Below are positions 16,240 through 24,636 of a stretch of DNA of 42,317 nucleotides, piece after piece. A model generated the notes under the pieces. That model made no database searches, was not told where the DNA came from, and saw only the letters and a list, made by a program, of their open reading frames with translations. Both the position numbers and the translations under genes were made by a program. The DNA is from Acinetobacter sp. MB5 (GTDB lineage: Bacteria; Pseudomonadota; Gammaproteobacteria; Pseudomonadales; Moraxellaceae), in the NCBI RefSeq assembly GCF_003261585.1, contig NZ_POVU01000020.1, positions 1 to 42,317 on the forward strand. Direction: 5' to 3'. Within the stretch, counting starts at the first letter, position 1; each line of letters begins with the position of its first letter.

Positions 16240-16386
16240 AAAGTTACTGGGCTTGGCATGGGTTCAGTAATGTTAAGTCTCCAATTCCAGACTTGACGAA
16301 CTGACACAGCAATTATTTTTAATGACATCAAGGCGGTCTACGGACCAAGGAAAACAAGGAGATTTGGCGATCTCCTTGTTTTTTTT
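16240..16386 (+). ncRNA. Candidate small RNA or structured 3' UTR
   Basis: Three hairpins follow one another: TTACTG/CAGTAA (16244-16270), AAGTCT/AGACTT (16275-16294) and GGTC-TACG-GACC (16335-16346). A strong terminator (16353-16386) closes the series. The region is non-coding and lies between permease B and the 3' end of gabR. It could be an independent RNA of about 150 bases or the end of the permease mRNA. No clear promoter was identified. Confidence 0.35.
16353..16386 (+). terminator. Terminator between permease B and gabR
   Basis: AACAAGGAGAT pairs with ATCTCCTTGTT across six bases and is followed by seven T. It ends 3 bases before the gabR stop codon, so it serves rightward transcripts best and may work weakly leftwards. 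Confidence 0.85.
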
Positions 16387-16389
16387 ATT

Positions 16390-17889
16390 TTAGTTCAGTG
16401 TCGGCACACCCGCTTCACGCAAGCACTGCAACAACACACCAAATGCCATCACCATGTCTTTTTCATTGACACAGGCAAAGCCCATCAGCAAACCACGCTG
16501 CGCACGCGCATGAGACTGCATATAGTATTGCGACAACGGACGTACCTTCACTCCACGTTCCAAGGCTGTCGTCGCAATCGCAACATCATCACAGTTGGTT
16601 GGAAGTTTCATCACCAAATGCAGACCTGAAGCTTCATCGTACTCATGCAAAAACTCTTTGCCTAAATAACGATAAATCAAGTCAATCAGGAATGAACGGC
16701 GCTTGCCATACAACAGACGCATACGGCGAATATGCGCTTCATAATGCCCTTCGCGAATAAATTCAGCCAATGCCTTTTGAACCAGCAAATGCCCACCGCG
16801 ATACAGCTCAGCCGCCACAATTCGTAAAGGTGAAAATAATGATTTTGGCACCACCATATAACCCACGCGCAATGCCGGATAAATGGTTTTACTAAAAGTT
16901 CCCATATAAATCACAGGTGCATCAGGTTCCAAGCCTTGTAAAGATGGATACGGCTGTCCTGAAAAACGGAATTCACTGTCGTAATCATCTTCAATAATCC
17001 AACTTCCATGCTGACGTGCAATACTCAAGAGCTGCTTACGACGTGCCAGACTCAGGTGTGAGCCAAGCGGATACTGATGCGATGGCGTCACAAAAATCAG
17101 TTTGGGTGCTTGCTTTGGGTTTTCTTCAGGAATAATCCCTTCAATATCGACAGGCATTGGACGCAAGTGCAATCCGTTAATCCGTAAAGTATTACGCATT
17201 CCCCAATAAGCAGGATCTTCAATCCAAACATGATCACCAATATCACTCAGCGCACGAGAGACTAAATCAATGCCCTGATGAATGCCTTCGGTAATAATAA
17301 TCTGGTCGACATCACACTGGACTGAACGCGCCACACGCAGATAATCTGCCAGAGCACTACGCAGCTCGACACAGCCCCCAGCATTACTGTAAATCAGGCG
17401 GTTAATATCTGGTTCACGGCTTAAACGGGCTTGAATTCGGCTAAAAACATGATGCGGAAATTCGGTGACATCGGGTGCACCTGGCACAAAAGCCCCCCAC
17501 TGATGCGGAGATGCAGCCGCATAGCCGACCAGACTTGCACCACGGTGTGACAAGGTATAACTATGCTGTGGGAGCTCTATCTGTGGTTGGCGTTTCTTTT
17601 GCTGACTATTTAAAAACGCTTCTGGCAGTTTCTCTGCCACCCATGTGCCATGTCCTGTCCGTGCCTCAACATAACCTTCGGCTTGCAGCTGCTCATAGGC
17701 TGAAAGCACCGTATTGCGGGACACATGAATTTCACCCGCCAAATCACGCGAAGCAGGCAACCGAGTTTTAGGTTGCAATACCCCTTCCACAATGGCACTA
17801 CGCAAACAACGAAACAACCGTTGATGTAGCGTACCCTCGGTGTCTTGTTGTAATCGTTGCAACAAATGATCTCCAAGCAGGCTACGCAA
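16390..17889 (-). CDS. gabR: GabR-type MocR regulator (GntR HTH + aminotransferase domain)
   Basis: This 499-residue fusion has an N-terminal GntR winged helix (about 20-90, with TRLPASRDLAGEIHVSRNTV) and a C-terminal fold-type-I aminotransferase domain. The PLP lysine lies in GTFSKTIYPALRVGY (K334), and the IEDPAYWG and DDYDSEF motifs are present. In B. subtilis GabR, PLP-GABA binding in this domain switches on gabTD while the protein represses itself. The start is a TTG at 17889: AAGGAG lies 8 bases upstream and no nearby ATG is as well placed. That ribosome site overlaps the proximal TGGCTCT half-site, which suits autoregulation. It is divergent from gabTD. Confidence 0.88.
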   Translation of the reverse strand: MRSLLGDHLLQRLQQDTEGTLHQRLFRCLRSAIVEGVLQPKTRLPASRDLAGEIHVSRNTVLSAYEQLQAEGYVEARTGHGTWVAEKLPEAFLNSQQKKRQPQIELPQHSYTLSHRGASLVGYAAASPHQWGAFVPGAPDVTEFPHHVFSRIQARLSREPDINRLIYSNAGGCVELRSALADYLRVARSVQCDVDQIIITEGIHQGIDLVSRALSDIGDHVWIEDPAYWGMRNTLRINGLHLRPMPVDIEGIIPEENPKQAPKLIFVTPSHQYPLGSHLSLARRKQLLSIARQHGSWIIEDDYDSEFRFSGQPYPSLQGLEPDAPVIYMGTFSKTIYPALRVGYMVVPKSLFSPLRIVAAELYRGGHLLVQKALAEFIREGHYEAHIRRMRLLYGKRRSFLIDLIYRYLGKEFLHEYDEASGLHLVMKLPTNCDDVAIATTALERGVKVRPLSQYYMQSHARAQRGLLMGFACVNEKDMVMAFGVLLQCLREAGVPTLN

Positions 17890-17890
17890 T

Positions 17891-17954
17891 TGGCTCTCTC
17901 CTTCTGTATTAAAGTGGCTCTCGTTACTTGCCGCCTAAAGCGCGAAATTATAGC
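17891..17954 (+). promoter_or_regulatory. GabR-type operator and gabTD promoter
   Basis: Perfect TGGCTCT direct repeats (17891-17897 and 17915-17921, 24 bp apart) are followed after 6 bases by TTGCCG (17928-17933), a 15-base spacer and TATAGC (17949-17954). The first repeat starts 2 bases from the gabR start codon, so one site can serve both divergent genes. Confidence 0.72.
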
Positions 17955-17974
17955 GATACACAGTTATTGTAAAC

Positions 17975-17994
17975 CATCATGACTGATCATGATG
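17975..17994. promoter_or_regulatory. Perfect inverted repeat in the gabT 5' region
   Basis: CATCATGA-CTGA-TCATGATG is an 8+4+8 perfect inverted repeat between the gabT promoter and its start. It could be a second operator or a hairpin in the leader RNA. It is not found before the permeases. Confidence 0.4.
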
Positions 17995-18042
17995 CTATAC
18001 ATACGTACAAGCTGTAACCGATGACGAAAATGAGGGATTAAC

Positions 18043-19329
18043 ATGAGCGATAAACATACTGCACTGAACGAGCGCAAACAACAAGCGACTCCACGTGGCG
18101 TAGGTGTAATGTGTCAGTGGTATGCAGAAAAAGCAGAAAACTCAACTCTTTGGGATGCTGAAGGCAATCAATTCATCGACTTTGCTGGTGGTATCGCGGT
18201 ACTGAACACGGGTCACCGTCACCCGAAAGTGATCGCTGCTGTAACTGAACAGTTAACTAAATTCACGCACACTGCTTACCAAGTTGTTCCTTACGAAAGT
18301 TATGTGGCTTTAGCTGAACGTATCAACGAACGTGCTCCAATCGAAGGCCCTGCAAAAACTACATTCTTCTCTACAGGTGCTGAAGCTGTAGAAAATGCGG
18401 TGAAAATTGCACGTGCTTACACTGGTCGTCACGGCATCATTACTTTTGGTAACGGTTTCCACGGTCGTTCTTTCATGACTATGGCAATGACTGGTAAAAC
18501 TGCACCTTACAAACGTGACTTCGGTGTTATGCCTGCTGGCGTATTCCACGCACGTTACCCAGTTCCTGCAAAAGGCGTGTCTATTGATGATGCGATCGAA
18601 AGCATCGAAAACATTTTCAGTGAAGACGTTGCAGCGCATGACGTTGCAGCAATCGTTCTTGAACCAGTTCAAGGTGAAGGCGGTTTCAACGTTGTTCCTG
18701 CTGAATTCTTAAAACGTCTTCGCGCACTTTGTGACAAACACGGTATCTTAATCGTTGCTGACGAAGTTCAATCAGGTTTTGCACGTACTGGTAAATTGTT
18801 CGCAATGAACTACTACGAAACTAAAGCTGACTTGATCACTATGGCGAAAAGCTTAGGTGGTGGTTTCCCAATCTCTGGTGTTGTTGGCCGTGCCGAAGTC
18901 ATGGACGCTCCAAACCCAGGTGGTTTAGGTGGTACTTACGCAGGTAGCCCAGTTGCAGTTGCTGCTGCTCACGCAGTAATTGACGTGATTGAAGGCGAAA
19001 ACCTTTGCGAACGTGCAAACGAATTGGGTGCTGAGCTTGTTGCAACTTTAGAAGACATCAAAGCAGCAACTGGCGACGTCGTGACTCACATCCGTGCTTT
19101 AGGTTCAATGATTGCTGTTGAACTTGAAACTGCTGACCAAGCAAAAGCAGTTCAAAAACATGCAATGGACAACGGTCTATTGATCCTAACTTGTGGTAAA
19201 TACGGTAACGTGATCCGCTTCTTGTATCCATTGACTATTCCAGTTGAACAATTCCGTCAAGGTCTAGACATCTTGAAACAAGGTTTTGCAACTTTGAACG
19301 CAACAAATGCAGCGGAGCAATCTGCATGA
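18043..19329 (+). CDS. gabT: 4-aminobutyrate aminotransferase
   Basis: This 428-residue class-III aminotransferase converts GABA and 2-oxoglutarate to succinate semialdehyde and glutamate. Visible landmarks are FSTGAEAVENAVKIAR (PLP phosphate binding), LEPVQGEGGF, VADEVQSGFARTGK (Asp240 contacts the PLP ring nitrogen) and the Schiff-base lysine in TMAKSLGGG (K269). Length matches E. coli GabT (426). The ATG has GAGGG 7 bases upstream. Its stop overlaps the gabD start (ATGA), so the two are coupled. Strong use of common codons suggests high expression. Confidence 0.96.
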   Translation: MSDKHTALNERKQQATPRGVGVMCQWYAEKAENSTLWDAEGNQFIDFAGGIAVLNTGHRHPKVIAAVTEQLTKFTHTAYQVVPYESYVALAERINERAPIEGPAKTTFFSTGAEAVENAVKIARAYTGRHGIITFGNGFHGRSFMTMAMTGKTAPYKRDFGVMPAGVFHARYPVPAKGVSIDDAIESIENIFSEDVAAHDVAAIVLEPVQGEGGFNVVPAEFLKRLRALCDKHGILIVADEVQSGFARTGKLFAMNYYETKADLITMAKSLGGGFPISGVVGRAEVMDAPNPGGLGGTYAGSPVAVAAAHAVIDVIEGENLCERANELGAELVATLEDIKAATGDVVTHIRALGSMIAVELETADQAKAVQKHAMDNGLLILTCGKYGNVIRFLYPLTIPVEQFRQGLDILKQGFATLNATNAAEQSA

Positions 19330-20777
19330 TCCAAGCTAACTTGCAGTATTTGCTAAAGCACGCTGATATTTCGTTTGAAGCACCTGCTTCAGACGACTAT
19401 ATCAAAGTGAATGACGCTGCTACAGGTGAAACGCTGGCGTGGGTGAAAACCTACGACAGCGCAGCTGTTGAAGCCGCAATTTTACGTTCTGAAAAAGCAC
19501 AGGCAGCTTGGAAAAAGCAAACTGTGACTGCACGTGCAGACGTACTCTGGGCATGGTACAACCTCATGCTTGCTCACAAAGAAGATTTGGCACAAATCTT
19601 AACGGCTGAGCAAGGTAAACCACTGGCTGAAGCACGTGGTGAGATTGGTTATGCAGCATCTTTCGTACGTTGGTTTGCTGAACAGGCACGTCGTATTGAT
19701 GGCGAAGTTTTACCATCAACTCAACCACAACAACGCTTACTTGTGATTAAACAAGGCATTGGTGTGACGGCAGCGATTACGCCTTGGAACTTCCCAGCGG
19801 CAATGATCACCCGTAAAGCAGCGCCAGCCATTGCAGCAGGTTGTTCGATGTTGGTTAAACCAGCAGAACAAACGCCGTTAACTGCGTATGCCCTTGAAGT
19901 TCTTGCACTGCAAGCTGGCTTACCTGTAGATGTTCTGATCAACATTAGCGGTGATGCAGCAGAAGTCGGCAAAACTTTATGTGACAGCGACATCGTGCGT
20001 AAACTCAGCTTCACAGGTTCAACCCAAGTGGGTCGTATCTTGATGCAACAATGTGCACCAACCATCAAGAAACTTTCTCTTGAATTGGGCGGTAATGCAC
20101 CTGTCTTGATTTTTGATGACGCAAACTTGGATCAAGCGGTTCAAGGCATCATGGCAAGTAAATACCGTAACAGCGGTCAAACTTGTGTATGTGCAAACCG
20201 TATCTATGTTCAAGATGGCATTTATGATGCATTGGCTGAACGCCTCGTTGAAACTGTGGCTAAACAGTTGAAAGTGGGTGACGGTCGTCATGAAGGTTCA
20301 ACTCAAGGTCCGTTGATTGACGAAAAAGCAGTCGCTAAAGTTCAATCACACATTGATGATGCAGTGGCTAAAGGCGCTCAAATCCGCATTGGCGGTCAGC
20401 GTTCTGAGCTTGGTGCAACATTCTTTGAACCAACCGTGTTGACTGGTGTGACTCAAGACATGAAAGTCGCTAAAGAAGAAACTTTTGGTCCGCTTGCTCC
20501 ATTGTTCCGCTTCAAAACTGAAGACGAAGCTGTGGCGATGGCAAACGACACTGAGTTTGGCTTGGCAGCTTACTTGTTCACTCAAAACACAGCACGTCAA
20601 TGGCGTGTGGGTGAAGCACTCGAATACGGTATGGTCGGCATCAACACTGGTGCGATCTCCAACGAAATTGCACCTTTTGGCGGTGTAAAACAATCAGGTC
20701 TTGGACGTGAAGGTTCAAAGTTCGGCATCGAAGAGTATCTCGAAATGAAATACTTGTGTGTTGACCTTTCTGAATAA
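19326..20777 (+). CDS. gabD: Succinate-semialdehyde dehydrogenase (NAD(P)+)
   Basis: This 483-residue aldehyde dehydrogenase oxidises succinate semialdehyde from GabT to succinate, feeding the TCA cycle. It has the ALDH landmarks ITPWNFPAAM, FTGSTQVGR, the general base in LELGGNAP (E253), the nucleophile in NSGQTCVCANR (C287, with the second Cys two residues on, as in GabD proteins) and EETFGPLAPLF. Length matches GabD (482). It overlaps the gabT stop by 4 bases and ends at a clear terminator. Confidence 0.95.
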   Translation: MIQANLQYLLKHADISFEAPASDDYIKVNDAATGETLAWVKTYDSAAVEAAILRSEKAQAAWKKQTVTARADVLWAWYNLMLAHKEDLAQILTAEQGKPLAEARGEIGYAASFVRWFAEQARRIDGEVLPSTQPQQRLLVIKQGIGVTAAITPWNFPAAMITRKAAPAIAAGCSMLVKPAEQTPLTAYALEVLALQAGLPVDVLINISGDAAEVGKTLCDSDIVRKLSFTGSTQVGRILMQQCAPTIKKLSLELGGNAPVLIFDDANLDQAVQGIMASKYRNSGQTCVCANRIYVQDGIYDALAERLVETVAKQLKVGDGRHEGSTQGPLIDEKAVAKVQSHIDDAVAKGAQIRIGGQRSELGATFFEPTVLTGVTQDMKVAKEETFGPLAPLFRFKTEDEAVAMANDTEFGLAAYLFTQNTARQWRVGEALEYGMVGINTGAISNEIAPFGGVKQSGLGREGSKFGIEEYLEMKYLCVDLSE

Positions 20778-20800
20778 TCGTTCAGACAGCCAATTAAAGA

Positions 20801-20834
20801 AACCAGTCTCGCCCATTCGATGACTGGTTTTTTT
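20801..20834 (+). terminator. gabTD terminator
   Basis: AACCAGTC (20801-20808) pairs with GACTGGTT (20822-20829) and a T-run follows. The T-run reaches into the stop codon of the convergent BASS transporter gene. Confidence 0.85.
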
Positions 20835-21813
20835 ATGCTTGCTGTTTAGCTTGGTTTGATGATTGATTTTGATTTTGTTTTCGAGAAGCCACCATGGCCC
20901 AATAACTGGCCAGTGCTGGCCCCGAAATGTTATGCCACAAACTGAAAATAGCACTCGGCAAGGCCGTTAATGGCGATGCCGCAAAATGTACGGCTGCCAA
21001 GGCAACACCCAAACCTGAGTTTTGCATACCCACCTCTATCGCCACCGCTTTACTGTCAAAATAAGACAAGCCTAAAAAGCGGCTCGCGCCAAAGCCCAAT
21101 AAAAACCCAAAACCATTATGTAACGCTACAATCAGCAAAACCAATAAACCTGATTGCAACAACGCCGCTTTACTGGCCGCAATAATCGCTGCGACAATCA
21201 GCACAATCGCGATGACTGAAATCAATGGCATGATTTCGACATAAGTTTTGATCTTATTTTTCAGCACTATACGTACCACCAAACCCAAAGCAATTGGACA
21301 CAGCACTACCTGCAAGATTGACAGCAGCATGGAACTGGCATGAATCTCAATCCATTGACTGGCAAGCACATAGAAAATCGCTGGGGTTAAAATTGGGGCA
21401 AGCAAAGTCGAGACTGAGGTACATGCCACCGACAATGCAGTATTACCTTTTGCCATAAAGGTAATCACGTTCGAAGCGGTTCCACCAGGACAGCAACCCA
21501 CCAAAATCACCCCAATTGCCAATTCAGGTGGTAACTGAAATAGCTTGCACAACAAATACGCCAGACTTGGCATCACGACAAAATGTGCAGCAACCCCAAT
21601 TAGCACCGCTTTAGGATTTTGGGCGACACTTTTAAATTCGCCGAGCGTCATGGTCATGCCCATCCCGAACATGATAATCCCGAGCATGAACGGAATATAA
21701 TGCGTCAGCCAGACAAAATATTGCGGCAGAGATAATGCAATGGTGGCAAACAACACCACCCACAGTGCAAAACTTTTCTGAACAAACTGAATAATGGATA
21801 AAAATAATTTCAT
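20833..21813 (-). CDS. BASS-family (bile acid:Na+ symporter-like) transporter
   Basis: This 326-residue protein has about ten hydrophobic segments and the BASS family motifs: FGMGMTMTLGEF in the second helix, VGCCPGGTASNVITFMAKG (the conserved crossing region) and VGMQNSGLG. Members carry organic anions such as pantoate, pyruvate or bile acids with sodium; the substrate cannot be read here. The ATG at 21813 is preferred; an in-frame TTG at 21828 would add five residues. It is convergent with gabTD and lies downstream of tynA, separated from it by a strong terminator, so it is probably its own transcript. Confidence 0.85.
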   Translation of the reverse strand: MKLFLSIIQFVQKSFALWVVLFATIALSLPQYFVWLTHYIPFMLGIIMFGMGMTMTLGEFKSVAQNPKAVLIGVAAHFVVMPSLAYLLCKLFQLPPELAIGVILVGCCPGGTASNVITFMAKGNTALSVACTSVSTLLAPILTPAIFYVLASQWIEIHASSMLLSILQVVLCPIALGLVVRIVLKNKIKTYVEIMPLISVIAIVLIVAAIIAASKAALLQSGLLVLLIVALHNGFGFLLGFGASRFLGLSYFDSKAVAIEVGMQNSGLGVALAAVHFAASPLTALPSAIFSLWHNISGPALASYWAMVASRKQNQNQSSNQAKQQA

Positions 21814-21919
21814 GAAATCACGCTGCAAACGAGGCTTGCAGCATCATCTCAGAAATAAAACAGAAAGAAATATCGGTTTTTTACCGTTCGATAGAATAAA
21901 ACGCAATTTTTTATCAAAA

Positions 21920-21963
21920 AGTATCCACCTCGGCAGAGATTAAACACGACCAAGGTGGATACT
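21920..21963 (-). terminator. tynA terminator
   Basis: AGTATCCACCT and AGGTGGATACT form an 11-base perfect stem; on the minus strand it is followed by TTTTTG. It starts 11 bases after the tynA stop. Confidence 0.75.
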
Positions 21964-21973
21964 GAACATTGAA

Positions 21974-24298
21974 TTAATGATGTTCGTCAGATGATGAACT
22001 CTCTGCTGTCGATGTCATCGGGTTGGACTGATTGGCTTGTAAACTTGGCGTATGATCGAAGAAATTCCATGGTTTCAACAAGACATTCACCCATTCGGTC
22101 GGCATCATCGGCCATTCTTCCGCACGCGCTACATGCGTTGTTCCTGTGGTTATCCAGACCACCAAATCTTGGTTATTAATATTGTCATTGTTTTTGACAA
22201 ACTGTCCAAGCCCTGTGTCATGGTCAGAACGGTTTGGATACGCCCCTTCAGGATACAGCTCATTTGGATTGTATTTGGTCACCCAAATCTGCTTATCCAT
22301 AAAACTTAAGCGTTTAAACAACCACTCATCTTTCGAGAAGTTCGCACCTTTGGCAACTGGATGCGTCCCACCTGCATAAGGCATGATCTGGTAAGACACA
22401 GGGTTGCCCATCGCATTTTCTTTACTGTAGTTACTAATCAGGCGAATGGTACTTGGGTCAAACTTCTCCGCGGCATCTTGTTCTTTACTAACAGTACTGG
22501 TCTCTAGCTCCATGGCACTTTTACGCAATCCTTTGCTATTTTTCACCACCACAGGATTCATACGTGTCAGGGTGTTATTGGTGCCGTCCACATCCATATC
22601 TAAACGGAAGTTATAGATATGTTGATGGGTTGTTCCCACAATATTGTGATCAATCAATGTCCCATGAACAGTATCGGCTTTGGCTGTTGCATCGTGCATG
22701 GTCCGTGATTTCACACCTTTCACCGCCTCAATGCCTGTCGCGCCAGCATTAATCCCAATCGTGCCATTTTCTGACAGTACCCAGTCAAACATATAATCAT
22801 AGTTACCCACGGTACTGACCCAACGCACCACCAGTTCTCGGCGTGCCACGCTGACATTTGGCTGTCCCATTTCCTGATGCTTATAGTCAGGCCCAGAATA
22901 GCGCTCAAAGATCGCAAAGGCATTTGGAATCGTGACAGGGTTGCCCTGATAATCGGCAATCACGGCATCAAACATCACCGCATTTTCAGGGACATCAGTC
23001 CCACGGTGTAATGATGAAGTCAGCGTTCCCATACCGTATTCACCCGAATCGAGATAGGATTTGAAATACCAGCCCATGTCAGGATCACCATAAGGCACCA
23101 CCATACCACCTAGGTTGCCCTCGTACATGATTTTGCGTTTAACGCCTTTATCTTTATAAGTCAGCGTCGATAACTGAATCCCGACACGTGAGTCCAGTCC
23201 AACATGGAAGCACCAGTTACCCCAATGTACATATTGTCCTGTGACGGTAAAGTTTTTGCCTTCAGGCTCAGTGATACGTAATGGCTTTTTGGCAACCACT
23301 GCCTTGTCACGACCATCATATGGACGCGCTGCCATTGGAATCGGGATTAAATCACCATCTTCAATTTTAATAATTTTTTTCTTGTCAAGATCGACCACGG
23401 CCACCAAGTTTTCAATTGGATGTGCCCAGTAGTTGCCATCGCCAGTATCTAAATACGATACGACTTTGAGCAGATTCAGCTCTTTACTTAAACCATCTTC
23501 ACCACCAAAATAGCCCACGGTCAGCGGCGTTGCCACCACTTTACTGATGTCAGTCACACCGCGTTTTTTCAGTGCTGCCGCATATTCAGGACTTTCCTTA
23601 ATCACTTGCTGCACCAGTTCGAAATTATCGAGTAGCACCATACCGTGAGTATTTTTAAGAATGTTCCATTGGGTGACTTTCTGGGTTTTTAGATCCACCA
23701 CACCTTCAATGATGTTGTTATTTTCAAGTAAGGAAAATACCGCCTGACGATCACCCGTATACGCCTGATGGTTCAAGACACTATTCCACACCACGTTTTT
23801 ATCGGGTTCTTTGAGTGCCAAACGACTAAAACGCAAGGCTTTAGGTGCACGTGCATCGGCTTTAATAATGGCTGTCACTGAACGAATTTCATCAGCTGAT
23901 AAGGTATTTAACGGATGTGGGACACTTTCGACCTGAAAGGTTTGATCGAGTTTCGACTGGAAAATTTCATTGGCGAGTTCGTCAGATGCCATCGCCTGTC
24001 CATTTTTAATGATGACAGGCACACTAATTTTCAGCGGTTTGCCATTGACCAAAATAGTGTTGCTGTTCGGTTTAATCCGAACATAAGTTGAATTTTTGGT
24101 CACGGTATACACATTAGCATACTGATCTTGTTCAACATGTGCCCCAACGGCTTGCATCGCTTGAGCCAAAGGCAACATTTTAGCAGCCTGCCCGTGTGCC
24201 AAGGCATGTTGGGTCAGCAATGCCATCGACAAACCCATACCCAGCATTTTGAGCTGACCCATTCCTTTGAATCCCATCTTCCCTTTACTCCATTTCAT
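21974..24298 (-). CDS. tynA: Copper-containing primary amine oxidase
   Basis: This 774-residue protein should oxidise primary amines such as phenylethylamine or tyramine to aldehydes, releasing ammonia and H2O2 in the periplasm. It has a Sec-type signal (hydrophobic 17-30, then HALAHG) and an N-terminal copper-amine-oxidase-like domain (about 35-125). The catalytic core follows, with the topaquinone precursor in STVGNYDYMF (Y500), the likely base in YLDSGEYGMG (D417), two copper ligands in THQHIYNF (H558, H560) and a third likely His in GTTHVARAEEWP. All key residues are intact. Length matches E. coli TynA (757). The ATG at 24298 has GGGGA 7 bases upstream. A LuxR remnant and an AraC gene lie upstream. 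Confidence 0.95.
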   Translation of the reverse strand: MKWSKGKMGFKGMGQLKMLGMGLSMALLTQHALAHGQAAKMLPLAQAMQAVGAHVEQDQYANVYTVTKNSTYVRIKPNSNTILVNGKPLKISVPVIIKNGQAMASDELANEIFQSKLDQTFQVESVPHPLNTLSADEIRSVTAIIKADARAPKALRFSRLALKEPDKNVVWNSVLNHQAYTGDRQAVFSLLENNNIIEGVVDLKTQKVTQWNILKNTHGMVLLDNFELVQQVIKESPEYAAALKKRGVTDISKVVATPLTVGYFGGEDGLSKELNLLKVVSYLDTGDGNYWAHPIENLVAVVDLDKKKIIKIEDGDLIPIPMAARPYDGRDKAVVAKKPLRITEPEGKNFTVTGQYVHWGNWCFHVGLDSRVGIQLSTLTYKDKGVKRKIMYEGNLGGMVVPYGDPDMGWYFKSYLDSGEYGMGTLTSSLHRGTDVPENAVMFDAVIADYQGNPVTIPNAFAIFERYSGPDYKHQEMGQPNVSVARRELVVRWVSTVGNYDYMFDWVLSENGTIGINAGATGIEAVKGVKSRTMHDATAKADTVHGTLIDHNIVGTTHQHIYNFRLDMDVDGTNNTLTRMNPVVVKNSKGLRKSAMELETSTVSKEQDAAEKFDPSTIRLISNYSKENAMGNPVSYQIMPYAGGTHPVAKGANFSKDEWLFKRLSFMDKQIWVTKYNPNELYPEGAYPNRSDHDTGLGQFVKNNDNINNQDLVVWITTGTTHVARAEEWPMMPTEWVNVLLKPWNFFDHTPSLQANQSNPMTSTAESSSSDEHH

Positions 24299-24379
24299 CT
24301 GATTTCCCCAAAAGATCGTCCTGATATTGAGTAAACTTAAATTTAGACTGGAGAAAAGACATCATCCAAAAGAATGATT

Positions 24380-24530
24380 TTAATCGAGCGATAAGAACTG
24401 ACTCATCATTTGCTGGCGACTATTCACTTGCATTTTCTGGAAAATATGCTGCACATGGGTTTTTACTGTTGGCACACACAGACAAACATTGTATTGGCAA
24501 TCGCCTGATTGCTCTTCCCTAAGAATTTTC
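24380..24530 (-). pseudogene. Remnant of a LuxR-type regulator (C-terminal HTH)
   Basis: The minus strand encodes GKSNQAIANTMFVCVPTVK, then THVQHIFQKMQVNSRQQM and a TAA at 24382-24380. This is the recognition end of a LuxR-family HTH. It parallels the intact protein at 28955-29620 (QDIANEMF..LATVKTHIQHIFQKM). Upstream, KILRE continues in another frame, so a one-base shift near 24515 breaks it, and the N-terminal sensor domain is missing. It lies between tynA and the AraC gene and is a decayed regulator fragment. Confidence 0.75.
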
Positions 24531-24636
24531 TGATTTTATAAGTGATTTAGGCCGTGTTTTCGCATGACAACCCTTGCCCAAATAAATTCTAAAAAAGTTC
24601 AATTCATTCGTAAAATAAACCATGAAATTGAGCTAA

